In this document: positions 23,744 to 33,203 of the stretch, piece after piece
How the letters are laid out: each line of letters opens with the position of its first letter
Numbering within the stretch: position 1 is the stretch's first letter
Origin: Micromonospora chokoriensis
GTDB taxonomy: Bacteria > Actinomycetota > Actinomycetes > Mycobacteriales > Micromonosporaceae
Assembly (NCBI RefSeq): GCF_000718555.1
Contig: NZ_JOAN01000010.1
Span: 62,001-126,000 of the forward strand
Direction of reading: 5' to 3'
DNA length: 64,000 bases
The notes under the pieces: model-generated
Databases searched by the model: none
Seen by the model: the letters and a program-made list of their open reading frames with translations, nothing else
Told to the model about the DNA's origin: nothing
Position numbers and translations under genes: made by a program

Positions 23744-25150
23744 GTGTCCACCTCCACCGACCACGGCCGGCCTGACCCGGAGGCGACCTCGTCCGCGGTG
23801 AGCGGCGACGGCCGCCCGGTCTCCGACCGGGGCGACACGGTCTGCGTCATCGGGGCCGGGGCCAGCGGCCTGACGGCCATCAAGAATCTGCGCGAGCACG
23901 GGTTCGGCGTGGACTGCTACGAGCGGGAAACCGGCATCGGTGGCGCCTGGAACTGGCGACACGACCGCAGCCCGGTGTACGCCAGCACCCACCTGATCTC
24001 GTCGAAGCCGTTCACCCAGTTCCCCGACTTCCCGATGCCGGACTCCTGGCCGGACTACCCGCACCACAGCCAGCTGCTGTCGTACTTCGAGCGGTACGCC
24101 GACCACTTCGACCTGCGTTCACACATCTGGTTCGGCACCGAGGTCATCCGGGTCGAGCCGGCCGAGGGCGAGCGGTGGGACGTGACCACCCGCTCCACCG
24201 GCGGGTACGGCCCCGAGCGCACCTCCCGGTACGCCGCCGTGGTGATCGCCAACGGGCACAACTGGTCGCCGAAGCTGCCCCGCTACGAAGGTCTCGAACA
24301 GTTCCGTGGCGAGATCATGCACGCCTCGTCCTACAAGGACCCGGCGCAGCTGCGCGGCAAGCGGGTGCTGGTGGTCGGTGCCGGCAACACCGGCTGCGAC
24401 ATCGCCGTCGAGGCCGCCCAGCAGGCGTCGCGCTGCTGGCACTCCACCCGCCGCGGCTACTGGTACGCGCCGAAGTACGTCCTCGGCCGCCCCGCCGACC
24501 AGGTGAACGACAGCCTGCTGGCGCTGCGGGTGCCGCTGCGGGTACGGCAGTGGCTCTACCACTGGACGATGCGGCTGACCGTCGGCGATCTGACCCGCTT
24601 CGGCCTGCCCAAGCCCGACCACCGGGTGTACGAGACGCACCCGATCGCGAACAGTCAGCTCGTCTACTACGTGGGCCACGGCGGCATCGGCCCGGTGCCG
24701 GACATCGCCCGATTCCACCCGTACGCGGTCGAGTTGGCCGACGGCCGCGAGATCGACCCCGAGGTGGTCATCTTCGCCACCGGTTACCTGCCTCGCTTCG
24801 AGTTCCTCGACGCGTCGGTCTTCGGTGACAGCGCGGGCGCCGGCCGGCCCACGCTGTGGCTCAACGCGTTCACCCCGGGGCACCCGACCCTGGCCGTCGC
24901 CGGCCTGGTGCAGCCAGACTCCGGGTTGTTCACCCTGTCGCACTGGCAGATGGTGCTCTTCGCCCGACTGCTGCGGGCCCGCCGGGACCGACCGGAGCGG
25001 GCTGCGGCGTTCGCCCAGCGGGTGCGGGACCGGGCCGGAGAGCGGTACTCCGGGCAGGTCAAGGAGAGCAGCCGGCACTGGTTCGAGGTCGGGCACGCCG
25101 ACTACCTGCGCGCCGTCGAGCGCGCCCTAGTCGACCTGGAGGCCAAGTGA
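23744..25150 (+). CDS. Flavin-containing monooxygenase (FMO/Baeyer-Villiger type)
   Basis: A 468-residue class B flavoprotein monooxygenase. The GTG at 23744 follows AAAAGGAGA at good spacing. An FAD loop CVIGAGASGL is near residue 35, an NADPH loop VVVGAGNTG near residue 210, and the FMO signature FRGEIMHASSYKD lies between them; IFATGYLP completes the ATG motif. It inserts one oxygen atom into a small nucleophile or ketone using NADPH. The stop overlaps the start of an alpha/beta-hydrolase-fold gene (GTGA), so the two probably act on one substrate; monooxygenase plus hydrolase is a common ketone-degradation pairing. Confidence 0.9.
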   Translation: MSTSTDHGRPDPEATSSAVSGDGRPVSDRGDTVCVIGAGASGLTAIKNLREHGFGVDCYERETGIGGAWNWRHDRSPVYASTHLISSKPFTQFPDFPMPDSWPDYPHHSQLLSYFERYADHFDLRSHIWFGTEVIRVEPAEGERWDVTTRSTGGYGPERTSRYAAVVIANGHNWSPKLPRYEGLEQFRGEIMHASSYKDPAQLRGKRVLVVGAGNTGCDIAVEAAQQASRCWHSTRRGYWYAPKYVLGRPADQVNDSLLALRVPLRVRQWLYHWTMRLTVGDLTRFGLPKPDHRVYETHPIANSQLVYYVGHGGIGPVPDIARFHPYAVELADGREIDPEVVIFATGYLPRFEFLDASVFGDSAGAGRPTLWLNAFTPGHPTLAVAGLVQPDSGLFTLSHWQMVLFARLLRARRDRPERAAAFAQRVRDRAGERYSGQVKESSRHWFEVGHADYLRAVERALVDLEAK

Positions 25151-25968
25151 GCGCGAGAAGTGAGTTGCGGATCATGCGGGGCCGGGAGTGGTCTCGCCCG
25201 GTCCGGCCGGCCCGGCGGGAGGTGCTCAGCGCGATCCCCGAGCTGGAGGAGGGGCGTCCACCGCTGCTCTTCGTGCCCGGGTTCGGGCATGGCGCGTGGG
25301 CGTTCGCCGAGCACTGGTTGGGGCACGCGGCGTCGCGGGGTTTCCCGGCGTACGCGGTGAGCCTGCGCGGGCACGGTGGCAGCGAGCCGGCGCCGGAGGC
25401 GACGCTGCGCGCGTACGCCCACGATGTGGCCCAGGTGGCCGCGAGCCTGCCGCGGCAGGCGGTGCTGGTGGGGCACGGCGCCGGGGCCCTGGTGGTGGCG
25501 CACGCGATGGCGCGCTACCCGGCGCGCGGCGCGGTGCTGGTGGCACCGGTCTTCGGTGGTTGGGGCGTGCTGGGCGCGGCACTGCGCCGCAACCCCGGGG
25601 GTACGCTGCCGGCGGTGTTCGGCGGGCCGTTGCGGCTCAACCGGGGGCAGCTGTTCAGCCGCGAGTTGCCCGACGAGGAGGCCCGGCGCTATGTCGGACG
25701 CCTCGGTCGGGCGGGTCGGCGGGCGCAGTGGGCGCTGCTGGGTGAGCCGGAGGCCGAGCCGGCCGTGGGTGCCCCTGCGGTGCTGGTCCTGGGCAGCCCG
25801 GACGACCGGGTGGTGCCGGCGTCGACGTTGACCCGGGTGGCCCGCCGGTACGGTTCAGCGCCGCTGCTCTTTCCCGGGATGGGCCACGACCTGATGCTTG
25901 ACGCGCGGTGGGCGGAGCCGATCGACGCGATCCTGGACTGGTTGGAGAAGGAGCCCGCGGCGCGCTGA
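25147..25968 (+). CDS. Alpha/beta-hydrolase-fold protein lacking the nucleophile Ser
   Basis: A 273-residue alpha/beta hydrolase. The oxyanion-hole region FVPGFGHGAWAF, the SLRGHGGSE block, the acid VLGSPDDRVVP and the final GMGHDLML (His) are all present. The nucleophile elbow, normally G-x-S-x-G, reads GHGAG: residue 111 is Gly (codon GGC, one transition from Ser AGC). Classical ester hydrolysis is therefore unlikely. It may be a binding protein, a cofactor-independent enzyme of the same fold, or a degraded gene. The GTG start overlaps the FMO stop; an ATG nine codons in (25174) is an alternative, because the first codons fall in a repeated junction sequence. Confidence 0.85.
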   Translation: MSARSELRIMRGREWSRPVRPARREVLSAIPELEEGRPPLLFVPGFGHGAWAFAEHWLGHAASRGFPAYAVSLRGHGGSEPAPEATLRAYAHDVAQVAASLPRQAVLVGHGAGALVVAHAMARYPARGAVLVAPVFGGWGVLGAALRRNPGGTLPAVFGGPLRLNRGQLFSRELPDEEARRYVGRLGRAGRRAQWALLGEPEAEPAVGAPAVLVLGSPDDRVVPASTLTRVARRYGSAPLLFPGMGHDLMLDARWAEPIDAILDWLEKEPAAR

Positions 25969-25989
25969 GCGACGCGGGGCCCTCGGCGG

Positions 25990-27495
25990 TCAGCCGCTGG
26001 TCTGATGGGCTGCGGTGCCGGTCGGGGTGGTGGGCCGGGGCACCCGAGCGGCGCCGTCGGGGCCGGTGTCGGTGCTGGTGGTCAGGCGACTGATCAGGGC
26101 GCCGCCCTCGTCCAGGGCACGAAGGTAGGAGCGGGCCCAGGCCCGGATGTCGTGCTGGTGCAGGTGGGCTCGCATGGCCCGCATCCGCTCGGTGGTGTCG
26201 GCCGGGGTGGCCCGCAGTGCCGCGCGCAGGCCCTGCTTGAGCCCCTCCAGGTCGTGCGGGTTGACCAGGTACGCCTGGGACAGCTCGGCGGCGGTGCCGG
26301 CGAACTCGCTGAGCAGCAGGGCACCCGTGTCGTCGACCCGCGCGGCCACGTACTCCTTGGCGACCAGGTTCATTCCGTCGCGCAGCGGGGTCACCGCCAT
26401 CACGTCGGCGACCCGGTAGAGCGCGGCCAGCTCGGCCCGGTCGAACGGCTGGGTGAGGTAGTGGATCGCCGGCTCGCCGACCCGGCCGAACTCGCCGTTG
26501 ATCCGGCCGACCTCGCGTTCGATGCGCTCGCGCAGGATCTGATATTGGCCGACGCGCTCCCGGCTCGGCATGGCGACCTGCACCAGCACCGTGTCGCGGA
26601 CCTTGACGTCGCCGCTGGCCAACAACTCGCTGTACGCCTTGAGGCGCTGCTCGATGCCCTTGGTGTAGTCCATCCGGTCGACGCTGAGGATGACCTGCCG
26701 GGGATCGCCGAGGTCCTGGCGTAGTCGGCGGGCTCGGGCGGCCACATCGGGGCGGGCGGCGAGCGCACCCATCTCGGCGGTGTCGATGGAGACCGGGAAC
26801 GCGCCGATGCGGACCACCCGGTCGTCGACGCCGATCCGCCGGTCGGTGGCCGGCAGCTCCAGCACCCGGGTCACCAGTTGGGCGAAGTTGTGCGCCGCCT
26901 GCGCGCGCTGGAAGCCGACCAGGTCGGCGCCGAGCATGCCGCGGAGCAGCTCGGCCCGGCGGGGAAGCTGCATGAACAGCTCCGGTGGCGGGAACGGCAC
27001 GTGCAGGAAGAACCCGATGCGCAAATCCGGACGGAGCGCGCGCAGCTGACCGGGGACCAGTTGCAGGTGGTAATCCTGCACCCAGACCACCCCGCCCGGC
27101 TCGGCCACCTCGGCGGTCGCCTCGGCGAAGCGCTGGTTGACCCGCTGGTACGCCTCCCACCACCGGCGGTGGTGCTGTGGCTGCTCCACGGCGTCGTGGT
27201 AGAGCGGCCAGAGGGTGGCGTTGGCGAACCCCTCGTAGTGGTCGCGCAGGTCCTCCGGGCTCAGCGCGACGGTGTGCATCCGCACGCCGTCCACATCCGG
27301 TAGGGAGGGGGCCGGACCGGTGCCGCCGGCCCAGCCGACCCAGGTCGCAGGGGTGTGCCGCAGGAGCGGGTGCAGGGCGCCGACCAGCCCGCCCGGGCTA
27401 CGTCGCCACTCGCAGGCCCCGTCGGGCGCCTGATTGTCGTCGATGGGAAGGCGGTTGGCCACCACCACGAGAGAACTCTGTCGCATCTCGGGCAT
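25990..27495 (-). CDS. otsA: Trehalose-6-phosphate synthase
   Basis: A ~501-residue GT20 enzyme that joins UDP- or GDP-glucose to glucose-6-phosphate. Motifs: [11 protein letters not shown] (N-terminal loop), [28 protein letters not shown], and the donor-binding [18 protein letters not shown]. The [13 protein letters not shown] block is the hallmark of the C-terminal Rossmann domain. The ATG at 27495 is chosen tentatively; ATG 27486 and TTG 27528 are in frame and no start has a strong ribosome site. No otsB lies beside it. A TACTGACAGTA palindrome about 80 bases upstream may be an operator. Trehalose is an osmoprotectant and spore/storage sugar in actinomycetes. Confidence 0.92.
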   Translation of the reverse strand: MPEMRQSSLVVVANRLPIDDNQAPDGACEWRRSPGGLVGALHPLLRHTPATWVGWAGGTGPAPSLPDVDGVRMHTVALSPEDLRDHYEGFANATLWPLYHDAVEQPQHHRRWWEAYQRVNQRFAEATAEVAEPGGVVWVQDYHLQLVPGQLRALRPDLRIGFFLHVPFPPPELFMQLPRRAELLRGMLGADLVGFQRAQAAHNFAQLVTRVLELPATDRRIGVDDRVVRIGAFPVSIDTAEMGALAARPDVAARARRLRQDLGDPRQVILSVDRMDYTKGIEQRLKAYSELLASGDVKVRDTVLVQVAMPSRERVGQYQILRERIEREVGRINGEFGRVGEPAIHYLTQPFDRAELAALYRVADVMAVTPLRDGMNLVAKEYVAARVDDTGALLLSEFAGTAAELSQAYLVNPHDLEGLKQGLRAALRATPADTTERMRAMRAHLHQHDIRAWARSYLRALDEGGALISRLTTSTDTGPDGAARVPRPTTPTGTAAHQTSG

Positions 27496-27575
27496 TCCGA
27501 TCAGCAGAGGACTGACCGCCGCGAGCAAGGAAAAACCGGTCAGTCAGCGGGGGAAGTGACGTACAGCGGTATTCC

Positions 27576-27586
27576 TACTGACAGTA
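27576..27586. promoter_or_regulatory. Palindrome upstream of otsA, possible operator
   Basis: TACTGACAGTA, a perfect 11-bp palindrome, followed at 27589-27604 by two GTTAC direct repeats. It is located 81 bases before the otsA start. The binding protein is unknown. Confidence 0.35.
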
Positions 27587-27644
27587 AGTTACACCACTGT
27601 TACGACCTCGGCGGGTCGCTGCTGTCCCGGGATGCGGGCCGAAC

Positions 27645-28496
27645 TCAGACGACGGCGCCGTTGTCCGGGTCGTCCTCGTCCTCGTCGCCGGGGCGTAGCC
27701 GCCAGATCAGCGTGACGAAACCGGCCAGGATGCCGGTGAACCCGAACAGCGTGACCGCCGAGCGGTCCACCGGGAGCAGCCACGGGAAGAGGAACAACAC
27801 GAACCCGACGACCACCCCGAGCGCGCCGACCACCGCGTACTTGCTGACTCGGGGCAGTGGCGGCGGTGGGGGCGGGTGGTACCCCTCGTCGTCCTCGTCG
27901 TCGGGTAGGTCGGCACCGAAGGTGTCCAGCCCGTCCAGCAGCGACGGCTCGTCCGGTCGGGTGCCGCGGCCCACGGAAATCCCGGAGATGTCGGTCGCGG
28001 ACGGTAGCCGCCGGACGTCGGTGGCGGTCGGGCCGGGCTCGTCGGCACCGGAGCGGGTCAGCGGCCCAGCGGACGGCTCGTCCCGTACGTCCCGTTCGTC
28101 CACATCCTCCGCGGCTGGCCACGGGTGCTCACCAGTCGTGGAGGTGGTGTGGAAGCCCGCCACGATTCGTGCCCACTCGGCATCGATGTCCGGTTCGTCG
28201 CGAGCCGGCGGCTGCTCCCCAGTGGCCTCGTCGGCGAGCTGGGTCAGATAGTCGCGTGCGGTGGTCAGGTGCGAGCGGTCGACATAGAGCCGGTCGACCG
28301 GTCGGGCCGGCACGGTGGTGGTGCGGGTGACCGGGTTGAGATCGGCGGAGGGCTGGAGGTAGGCGGCGATCCCGCCGGCGGCCAGCACGTCGAGCAGGTG
28401 CTCACCGACGCGCGGATCGACGTCGCCGACGATGGCGTACTCGTTCGCGTCGAGCCCGTTGTCCCGCCGTCCCCGGCGGGCTCCACCCGCTGACAC
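27645..28496 (-). CDS. Membrane protein with N-terminal DUF2007-like domain
   Basis: A 283-residue protein. The GTG at 28496 is chosen because AAGGGGG precedes it by eight bases; longer frames are Arg-rich and implausible. The N-terminal ~75 residues (EYAIVGDVDPRVGEHLLDVL, then GIAAYLQP and RLYVDRSHLTTARDYL) resemble DUF2007, a small signal-transduction-like domain that reads as beta-alpha-beta. A long disordered acidic middle follows. Two transmembrane helices sit near residues 215-235 and 248-270, after a proline run, and the tail is acidic (DEDEDDPDN). No catalytic residues are seen. It lies upstream of otsA on the same strand. Confidence 0.75.
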   Translation of the reverse strand: MSAGGARRGRRDNGLDANEYAIVGDVDPRVGEHLLDVLAAGGIAAYLQPSADLNPVTRTTTVPARPVDRLYVDRSHLTTARDYLTQLADEATGEQPPARDEPDIDAEWARIVAGFHTTSTTGEHPWPAAEDVDERDVRDEPSAGPLTRSGADEPGPTATDVRRLPSATDISGISVGRGTRPDEPSLLDGLDTFGADLPDDEDDEGYHPPPPPPLPRVSKYAVVGALGVVVGFVLFLFPWLLPVDRSAVTLFGFTGILAGFVTLIWRLRPGDEDEDDPDNGAVV

Positions 28497-28870
28497 CCGG
28501 ACATCCCCCTTAACGCGCCTTCCGGCGCGGCCACGCCCTGCCCCTCGACGCCCGTCCGCACGCCGTGCTCTGAATCGTGACACGTCAGGGCATGGTTCCG
28601 GGAGTGCGTTGTGTCGCGTCTTGCAAACTCACGGCTGCTGCCGCAGGTCGCGGCGGGGCTTCTTTGTCCGTTCTTGCGCGACAAGTGTGATCTCGGTGAT
28701 CGTTGACGGCAGCCCTGTCGACCGCGGCCAATGCCCGGTGGTGGTGGGTGCGGGCCGGTGTCGATGCGTCAGCTCCGTTGTGGTGGCAGCGCTCGCTTCG
28801 TAGGCTCGTCGGCGACGACGGCGTTCCCTGGCCTGGCGCTGTCGCGGGCCCACCACGGGAAAGGACGCCG
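28497..28870. other. Divergent intergenic region, 374 bases
   Basis: This region separates the membrane-protein gene (minus) from the second acyltransferase (plus). A TAGGCT -10-like box at 28801-28806 could serve the acyltransferase, leaving a ~60-base leader. Short GC-rich hairpins occur, such as a CGCGCC/GGCGCG pair near 28515-28530. Open frames across it are spurious (no ribosome sites, atypical composition). I see no RNA gene. Confidence 0.5.
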
Positions 28871-29563
28871 GTGCTCTACTGGCTGTTGAAGTACGTCATC
28901 CTCGGTCCGCTGCTCAAGCTGATCTTCCGCCCGCAGGTGGAGGGCCTGCACAACGTGCCGGCGACCGGTCCGGTGATCCTGGCGAGCAACCACCTCTCCT
29001 TCTCCGACTCGATCTTCACGCCCTTGATCACCGCCCGGAAGGTCACCTTCGTCGCCAAGGCCGAGTACTTCACCGGCAAGGGGATCAAGGGTTGGCTGAC
29101 CAAGATGTTCTTCGTCGGCACCGGCACGATCCCGGTGGACCGCTCCGGCGGCAAGGCCGCCCGCGCCGCACTGGACACCCAGTTGCAGGTGCTGCGCGCC
29201 GGGGGAGTGGCCGGCATCTACCCGGAGGGCACCCGATCGCCCGACGGGCGGCTCTACCGGGGGAAGACCGGGGTGGCCCGGCTCGCTCTGGAGAGCGGCG
29301 CGGTGGTGGTGCCGGTGGCGATGCTCAACGCCGACGAGATCCAGCCGCCGGGCAAGCTCATCCCCAAGATCGACCGGGTGAAGATCCGGTTCGGCGCCCC
29401 GCTGGACTTCTCCCGTTACGTCGGGCTGGCCGGCGACCGGTTCGTCGAGCGCGCGGTCACCGACGAGATCATGTACGAGTTGATGGAGCTCTCCGGTCGG
29501 GAGTACGTCGACATCTACGCCCAGAAGCTCAAGGAGCCCGTCGGAGCGCCGCTGGCCGCCTAA
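28871..29563 (+). CDS. Lysophospholipid acyltransferase (Rv2182c-like PlsC)
   Basis: A 230-residue acyltransferase. The GTG at 28871 follows GGGAAAGGA and yields MLYWLLKYVILGPLLKLIF, a membrane-associated N-terminus as in M. tuberculosis Rv2182c. The catalytic HLSFSD (H-x4-D), the GTGTIPVDR block and YPEGTRSPDGRLYRG (acceptor binding) are intact. It acylates lysophosphatidic acid or a related lysolipid. It is the second PlsC in the window (compare 12136-12798). It converges on the large cyclase gene with a 28-base gap. Confidence 0.9.
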   Translation: MLYWLLKYVILGPLLKLIFRPQVEGLHNVPATGPVILASNHLSFSDSIFTPLITARKVTFVAKAEYFTGKGIKGWLTKMFFVGTGTIPVDRSGGKAARAALDTQLQVLRAGGVAGIYPEGTRSPDGRLYRGKTGVARLALESGAVVVPVAMLNADEIQPPGKLIPKIDRVKIRFGAPLDFSRYVGLAGDRFVERAVTDEIMYELMELSGREYVDIYAQKLKEPVGAPLAA

Positions 29564-29591
29564 CCACCGCCCGTGCCGGCCCGGTCGGCGG

Positions 29592-32500
29592 TCAGGGCAG
29601 GTGGAGCAGGGCGGGGGCGTGGTGCCGGGTGGCGAAGTCGTGCAGGCGGGCGTGGACCACCGTGGCGGCCGGCGGGTCGGTCTCGCGCAGCGGGCCGTAC
29701 GCCAGCGCCAACGTGATGATCTCGTCGGTCACGGCGGTCATCCGGGCGTAGCTCGCCGCCGCCGAGGCCAGCAGGTCCGCCGCGGTCGAGGCGTCCCCGT
29801 CGTACCGGGCCAGCGTGGCGTCGGCGACCTGACCGGCGGCGCGAGCCCACGGGGTCATCCGGGGCGCCCGGTCCAGCATCTGCCGGACCAGCCGGGCCGC
29901 GTCCGCGCCGAGCACCCCGGCGACGTGCCCGACGGCCGGCACCCACTCGGCGAACGGGATCATCCGGGTCCGTCGCCAGTCCTCGTCCAACTCGGTGAGC
30001 AGCGCCATCGCCTCGCCCCGGCGGCCCTGCACGGCGCGGCACAACGCCGCATGCGCCAGGGTGGAGCGCAGCACCCGATGGAATCCGCTGCGCCGCGCCG
30101 CGACCAGCGCCCGCTCGACCAGATCCGGGTCCGTGCCGTCCAACTCCGCAGTTGCGTCCGGCGCAGTTCCGTCCAGCCCGCGCATCCACTCCGAGATGGC
30201 CACGATGTGCAGGTCCCACTCCGCGGTCGGCCGTCGGGTCGACTCCGCCGCCATCGCCAGCGCGGCCGTCCAGTCGCCCGCGTAGTACGACCGTGCCCAC
30301 TTGTCGGCGAAGCTGGTGGCCAGGCTGTGCTCCCCGCCCAGGTCGAGGGTGAGCTGCTCGTCGACCAACCGGGCCGAGCCGGCCAGGTCGCCCTCCTCCT
30401 GCAACGCCCAGGCCAGGTTCTGCACGGCCCGGCGTCGACTGGTCAGCCGCTCTACCCGGCAGTGCTCGGTTACCTCCGCCAATTCCGGGAACGCCGAGGC
30501 GGAGCCGGCCAGGTAGCGCGCGACGGCCAGGGTGATCCGCGCGTTGGCCTGGACCTCCCGCAGTTGGAGCCGCTCGGCGAGGGACTCCGCCGCCCGCGCC
30601 GCGGTGCACGCCGGGTCGGTCTCCGCGTTCAGCATGTGCACCCGGGCCAGCTCCAGCAGGGCGCTCGCCTTCTCCTGACTGTCCGGTAGGTCGCTGTAGA
30701 TGCTGATCGCCTGGTCCAGGCAGTGCAGGGTCGTCGAACGGTCGGCCCGACTCCACGCGGCGGTGGCGAGCAGCGTCCAGGCCCGTGCCGCGCCCGTCCG
30801 GTCGCCGCTCGTGGTGAGCCGCTCGGCCAGCCGGGTGAGGGTGTCCGTGCCCCCCGCCACCAGGAAGGCGTCCCCGTCGCGATAGAACGCCAACTCGGCG
30901 TCGAACAGCTCCAACGCCGGGTCCGGCCCGACGTCCAGAGCCAGCGCCCGGCCCACCAGCGCGGCGGCGGTCTCCAGCGCGTGCAGCTCGTACGCCCGCC
31001 GGGCCGCCCGGTGCAGCGCGGCCCGTGCCGGCGGGGCGTAGGGGGAGGTGTCCAGCCCGACGGTACGGGCGATCTCGTGTGCCGCCCAGCGATGGTGGGC
31101 CAGCACCTCGGCCAGGTCGTACTGCCGGCCGTCGGTGAGCTGCGCCATCCAGTCGGCGGTGCGTTGGTGGCGCAGCACCCGCTCGGCCCGGGGCAGCCGC
31201 TGGTAGCAGACGTCGCGCACCAGGATGTGCCGGAACCGGTATTCGGACTGGCCGGGCATCGTCGACGTGCTCTGCTCGTACACCAGGTCGCGACGTTGCA
31301 GGTGGTCCAGCGCACGCTCCACCCACTCCAGCGGCCGCCCCAGCGCCATCGCCACCGGCGCGGCCCAGAACACCACGCCGACCACGGCGGCGGCCTGGAG
31401 CACCGCCCGGTCGGCCGGGTCCAGCAGGTCGAGCCGGTTGGCGATGACCGCCTGCACCGTGCGAGGCATCTCCGCGCCACCGTCGAGGTCGGGGCGGGCG
31501 GCCGGACCGACGGCGTCGAGCAGACCGCCGTCGAGCAGCATGCGGGCGTACTCCTGGGCGTAGAGCGGGTTGCCGTCAGCGAACTCGATCAGCGGGGTAC
31601 GCGAGCTGACAGGCAGCGTCGCCTGCCCGAGCAGCAGCGAGTAGAGCGTGTCGATGTCGGTGTCGTGCATCGGCGGCACCGAGATGGACATCGCGCCACT
31701 TATCGTGCCGGTCCACGCCGGGTGCCGTTCCCGCAGCTCCGGGCGGGCGGTCGCGACGACAAGCAGCGGTACGCCGCGCGCCGTCGCCCCCAACTGCTCG
31801 ACGAAGGCGAGCATCGACTGGTCGGCCCAGTGCATGTCCTCGAAGGCCAGCACGGTCGGGCCGGTGGCCGCGAGGGCGAGCAGGAACCGCCGCCAGGCGG
31901 CCTCGGTCTCACCGGGGGTGAGTCGTTCGCCGGGTACGCCGATCAGCGGCCCGAGCGCCTCGGCCAGCCGCGTCGCGTGCGGGTCGGCGAGCTGCGCCAG
32001 ACGGGCCCGCAGCCGCTCGCGCAGGGCGACCGGGTCGTCGACCTCCGGCACGCCCACCCAGGTCTTCACGATGTCCGACAACGCGGCCCAGGTGACGTTC
32101 TCGCCGAACGGCGGGCACTGCCCGACGAGCCAGGTGATCGGCGGGCCGGGCACGCTGCCGGCGTGCCGGGCCAGCTCGCGCAGCAGCCGGCTCTTGCCCA
32201 CACCGGCCGGGCCGAACACGGTCACCAACTGGGAGGTCCGCTCGGTCACCATGCGGTGCAGCGCGTTGACCAGCAGGCCGCGCTCGTGCTCCCGGTCCAC
32301 CATCGGGGTCAGCTCGGCAGCGCGCGGGTCCCGGTGTGGTCGGACCTGGACGGCCAGCCAGATCCGGCTCACCGCGGACCGGCCGCGCAGGGTGACAGGT
32401 GGTCGGTCGGCGTACTCCATCTCGTGTCGGGTGGCCGACCAGGTGCTCTCGTCGACGACGACACCGCCCGGCGGGGCGAACCCCTGCAACCGGGAGGCCG

Positions 32501-32897
32501 TGTTGACCACGTCTCCGGTGACGAAGGCCTGACCGCCGTCGCGGGTTGCGGAGAGGTCCACCAGGGCCTCGCCGGTCGCGATGCCGACCCGGAAGCCGAG
32601 CGGCGGCTGCGGGCCGGCGGGCTGGCGGGCGAGGCTCCGTTGCAGCTCCAGGCCGGCACGGACACACCGCAACGCGTCGTTGTCGGTGGCCACCGGCGCG
32701 CCGAACAGCGCCATCGCCGCGTCGCCGATGTACTTCTCGACCACCCCGCCGTACTGGTGCACGATCCGTCGCACCGTGGCGAAGTAGGTCTGCTGGAGAC
32801 TGCGGGCCTGCTCCGGGTCGGCCTGCTCCGCGTACCTGGTGAAGTCCACGATGTCGACGAAGAGGACACTGACCTGACGCCGGTCCTCCTGCACCAC
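29592..32897 (-). CDS. Class III adenylate cyclase fused to AAA ATPase and TPR-like region
   Basis: A 1101-residue signalling protein from the first GTG; coding probably begins further upstream, where an in-frame double zinc ribbon has no canonical start codon. The cyclase domain (residues ~5-170) keeps its catalytic set: FVDIVDF (metal Asp), EKYIGDAAMALFG (Lys and metal Asp) and TGDVVNTASRL (Asp, Asn, Arg). An AAA ATPase follows with Walker A FGPAGVGKSRLL and Walker B VLAFEDMHWAD. The C-terminal ~600 residues are TPR-like helical repeats. The plan is that of actinobacterial cyclase-STAND proteins that lack a LuxR domain. It should make cAMP under control of the ATPase module. A Crp-family gene lies 0.7 kb away. 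Confidence 0.88.
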   Translation of the reverse strand: MVQEDRRQVSVLFVDIVDFTRYAEQADPEQARSLQQTYFATVRRIVHQYGGVVEKYIGDAAMALFGAPVATDNDALRCVRAGLELQRSLARQPAGPQPPLGFRVGIATGEALVDLSATRDGGQAFVTGDVVNTASRLQGFAPPGGVVVDESTWSATRHEMEYADRPPVTLRGRSAVSRIWLAVQVRPHRDPRAAELTPMVDREHERGLLVNALHRMVTERTSQLVTVFGPAGVGKSRLLRELARHAGSVPGPPITWLVGQCPPFGENVTWAALSDIVKTWVGVPEVDDPVALRERLRARLAQLADPHATRLAEALGPLIGVPGERLTPGETEAAWRRFLLALAATGPTVLAFEDMHWADQSMLAFVEQLGATARGVPLLVVATARPELRERHPAWTGTISGAMSISVPPMHDTDIDTLYSLLLGQATLPVSSRTPLIEFADGNPLYAQEYARMLLDGGLLDAVGPAARPDLDGGAEMPRTVQAVIANRLDLLDPADRAVLQAAAVVGVVFWAAPVAMALGRPLEWVERALDHLQRRDLVYEQSTSTMPGQSEYRFRHILVRDVCYQRLPRAERVLRHQRTADWMAQLTDGRQYDLAEVLAHHRWAAHEIARTVGLDTSPYAPPARAALHRAARRAYELHALETAAALVGRALALDVGPDPALELFDAELAFYRDGDAFLVAGGTDTLTRLAERLTTSGDRTGAARAWTLLATAAWSRADRSTTLHCLDQAISIYSDLPDSQEKASALLELARVHMLNAETDPACTAARAAESLAERLQLREVQANARITLAVARYLAGSASAFPELAEVTEHCRVERLTSRRRAVQNLAWALQEEGDLAGSARLVDEQLTLDLGGEHSLATSFADKWARSYYAGDWTAALAMAAESTRRPTAEWDLHIVAISEWMRGLDGTAPDATAELDGTDPDLVERALVAARRSGFHRVLRSTLAHAALCRAVQGRRGEAMALLTELDEDWRRTRMIPFAEWVPAVGHVAGVLGADAARLVRQMLDRAPRMTPWARAAGQVADATLARYDGDASTAADLLASAAASYARMTAVTDEIITLALAYGPLRETDPPAATVVHARLHDFATRHHAPALLHLP

Positions 32898-33203
32898 GAC
32901 GACGTGGTCGCGCAGCGGTTGGCCGCAGCTGGTGCAAAAGTTGACCTCGGTGCTGTTGACGTGCCCGCAGTGCGCACAGTTGAGCCCGAGCGGCTGGCCA
33001 CAGCCGCCGCAGAAGCGGTCGTCCGGCCCGGCCGCGCGGGCGCAGTGTCCACACTTGAGGTCGATGTTCAGCTCCGTGGGCGAAAGAGGGTCAGTATCCC
33101 GCTCGGCCTGGCCAGTCGGGTACCCGACGTGCGGATGGGCAACGTCATCGATCGGCCGGGGTTAGTGTTTCGTGCCAGGAAGTTTCATGTCAGGGAGAGT
33201 GCC

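Noticed and set aside
30723..33203. Very long plus-strand frame opposite the adenylate cyclase
   Set aside because: Antisense shadow caused by high GC at third positions; only its last 85 codons (from 33204) have a ribosome site and plausible composition.
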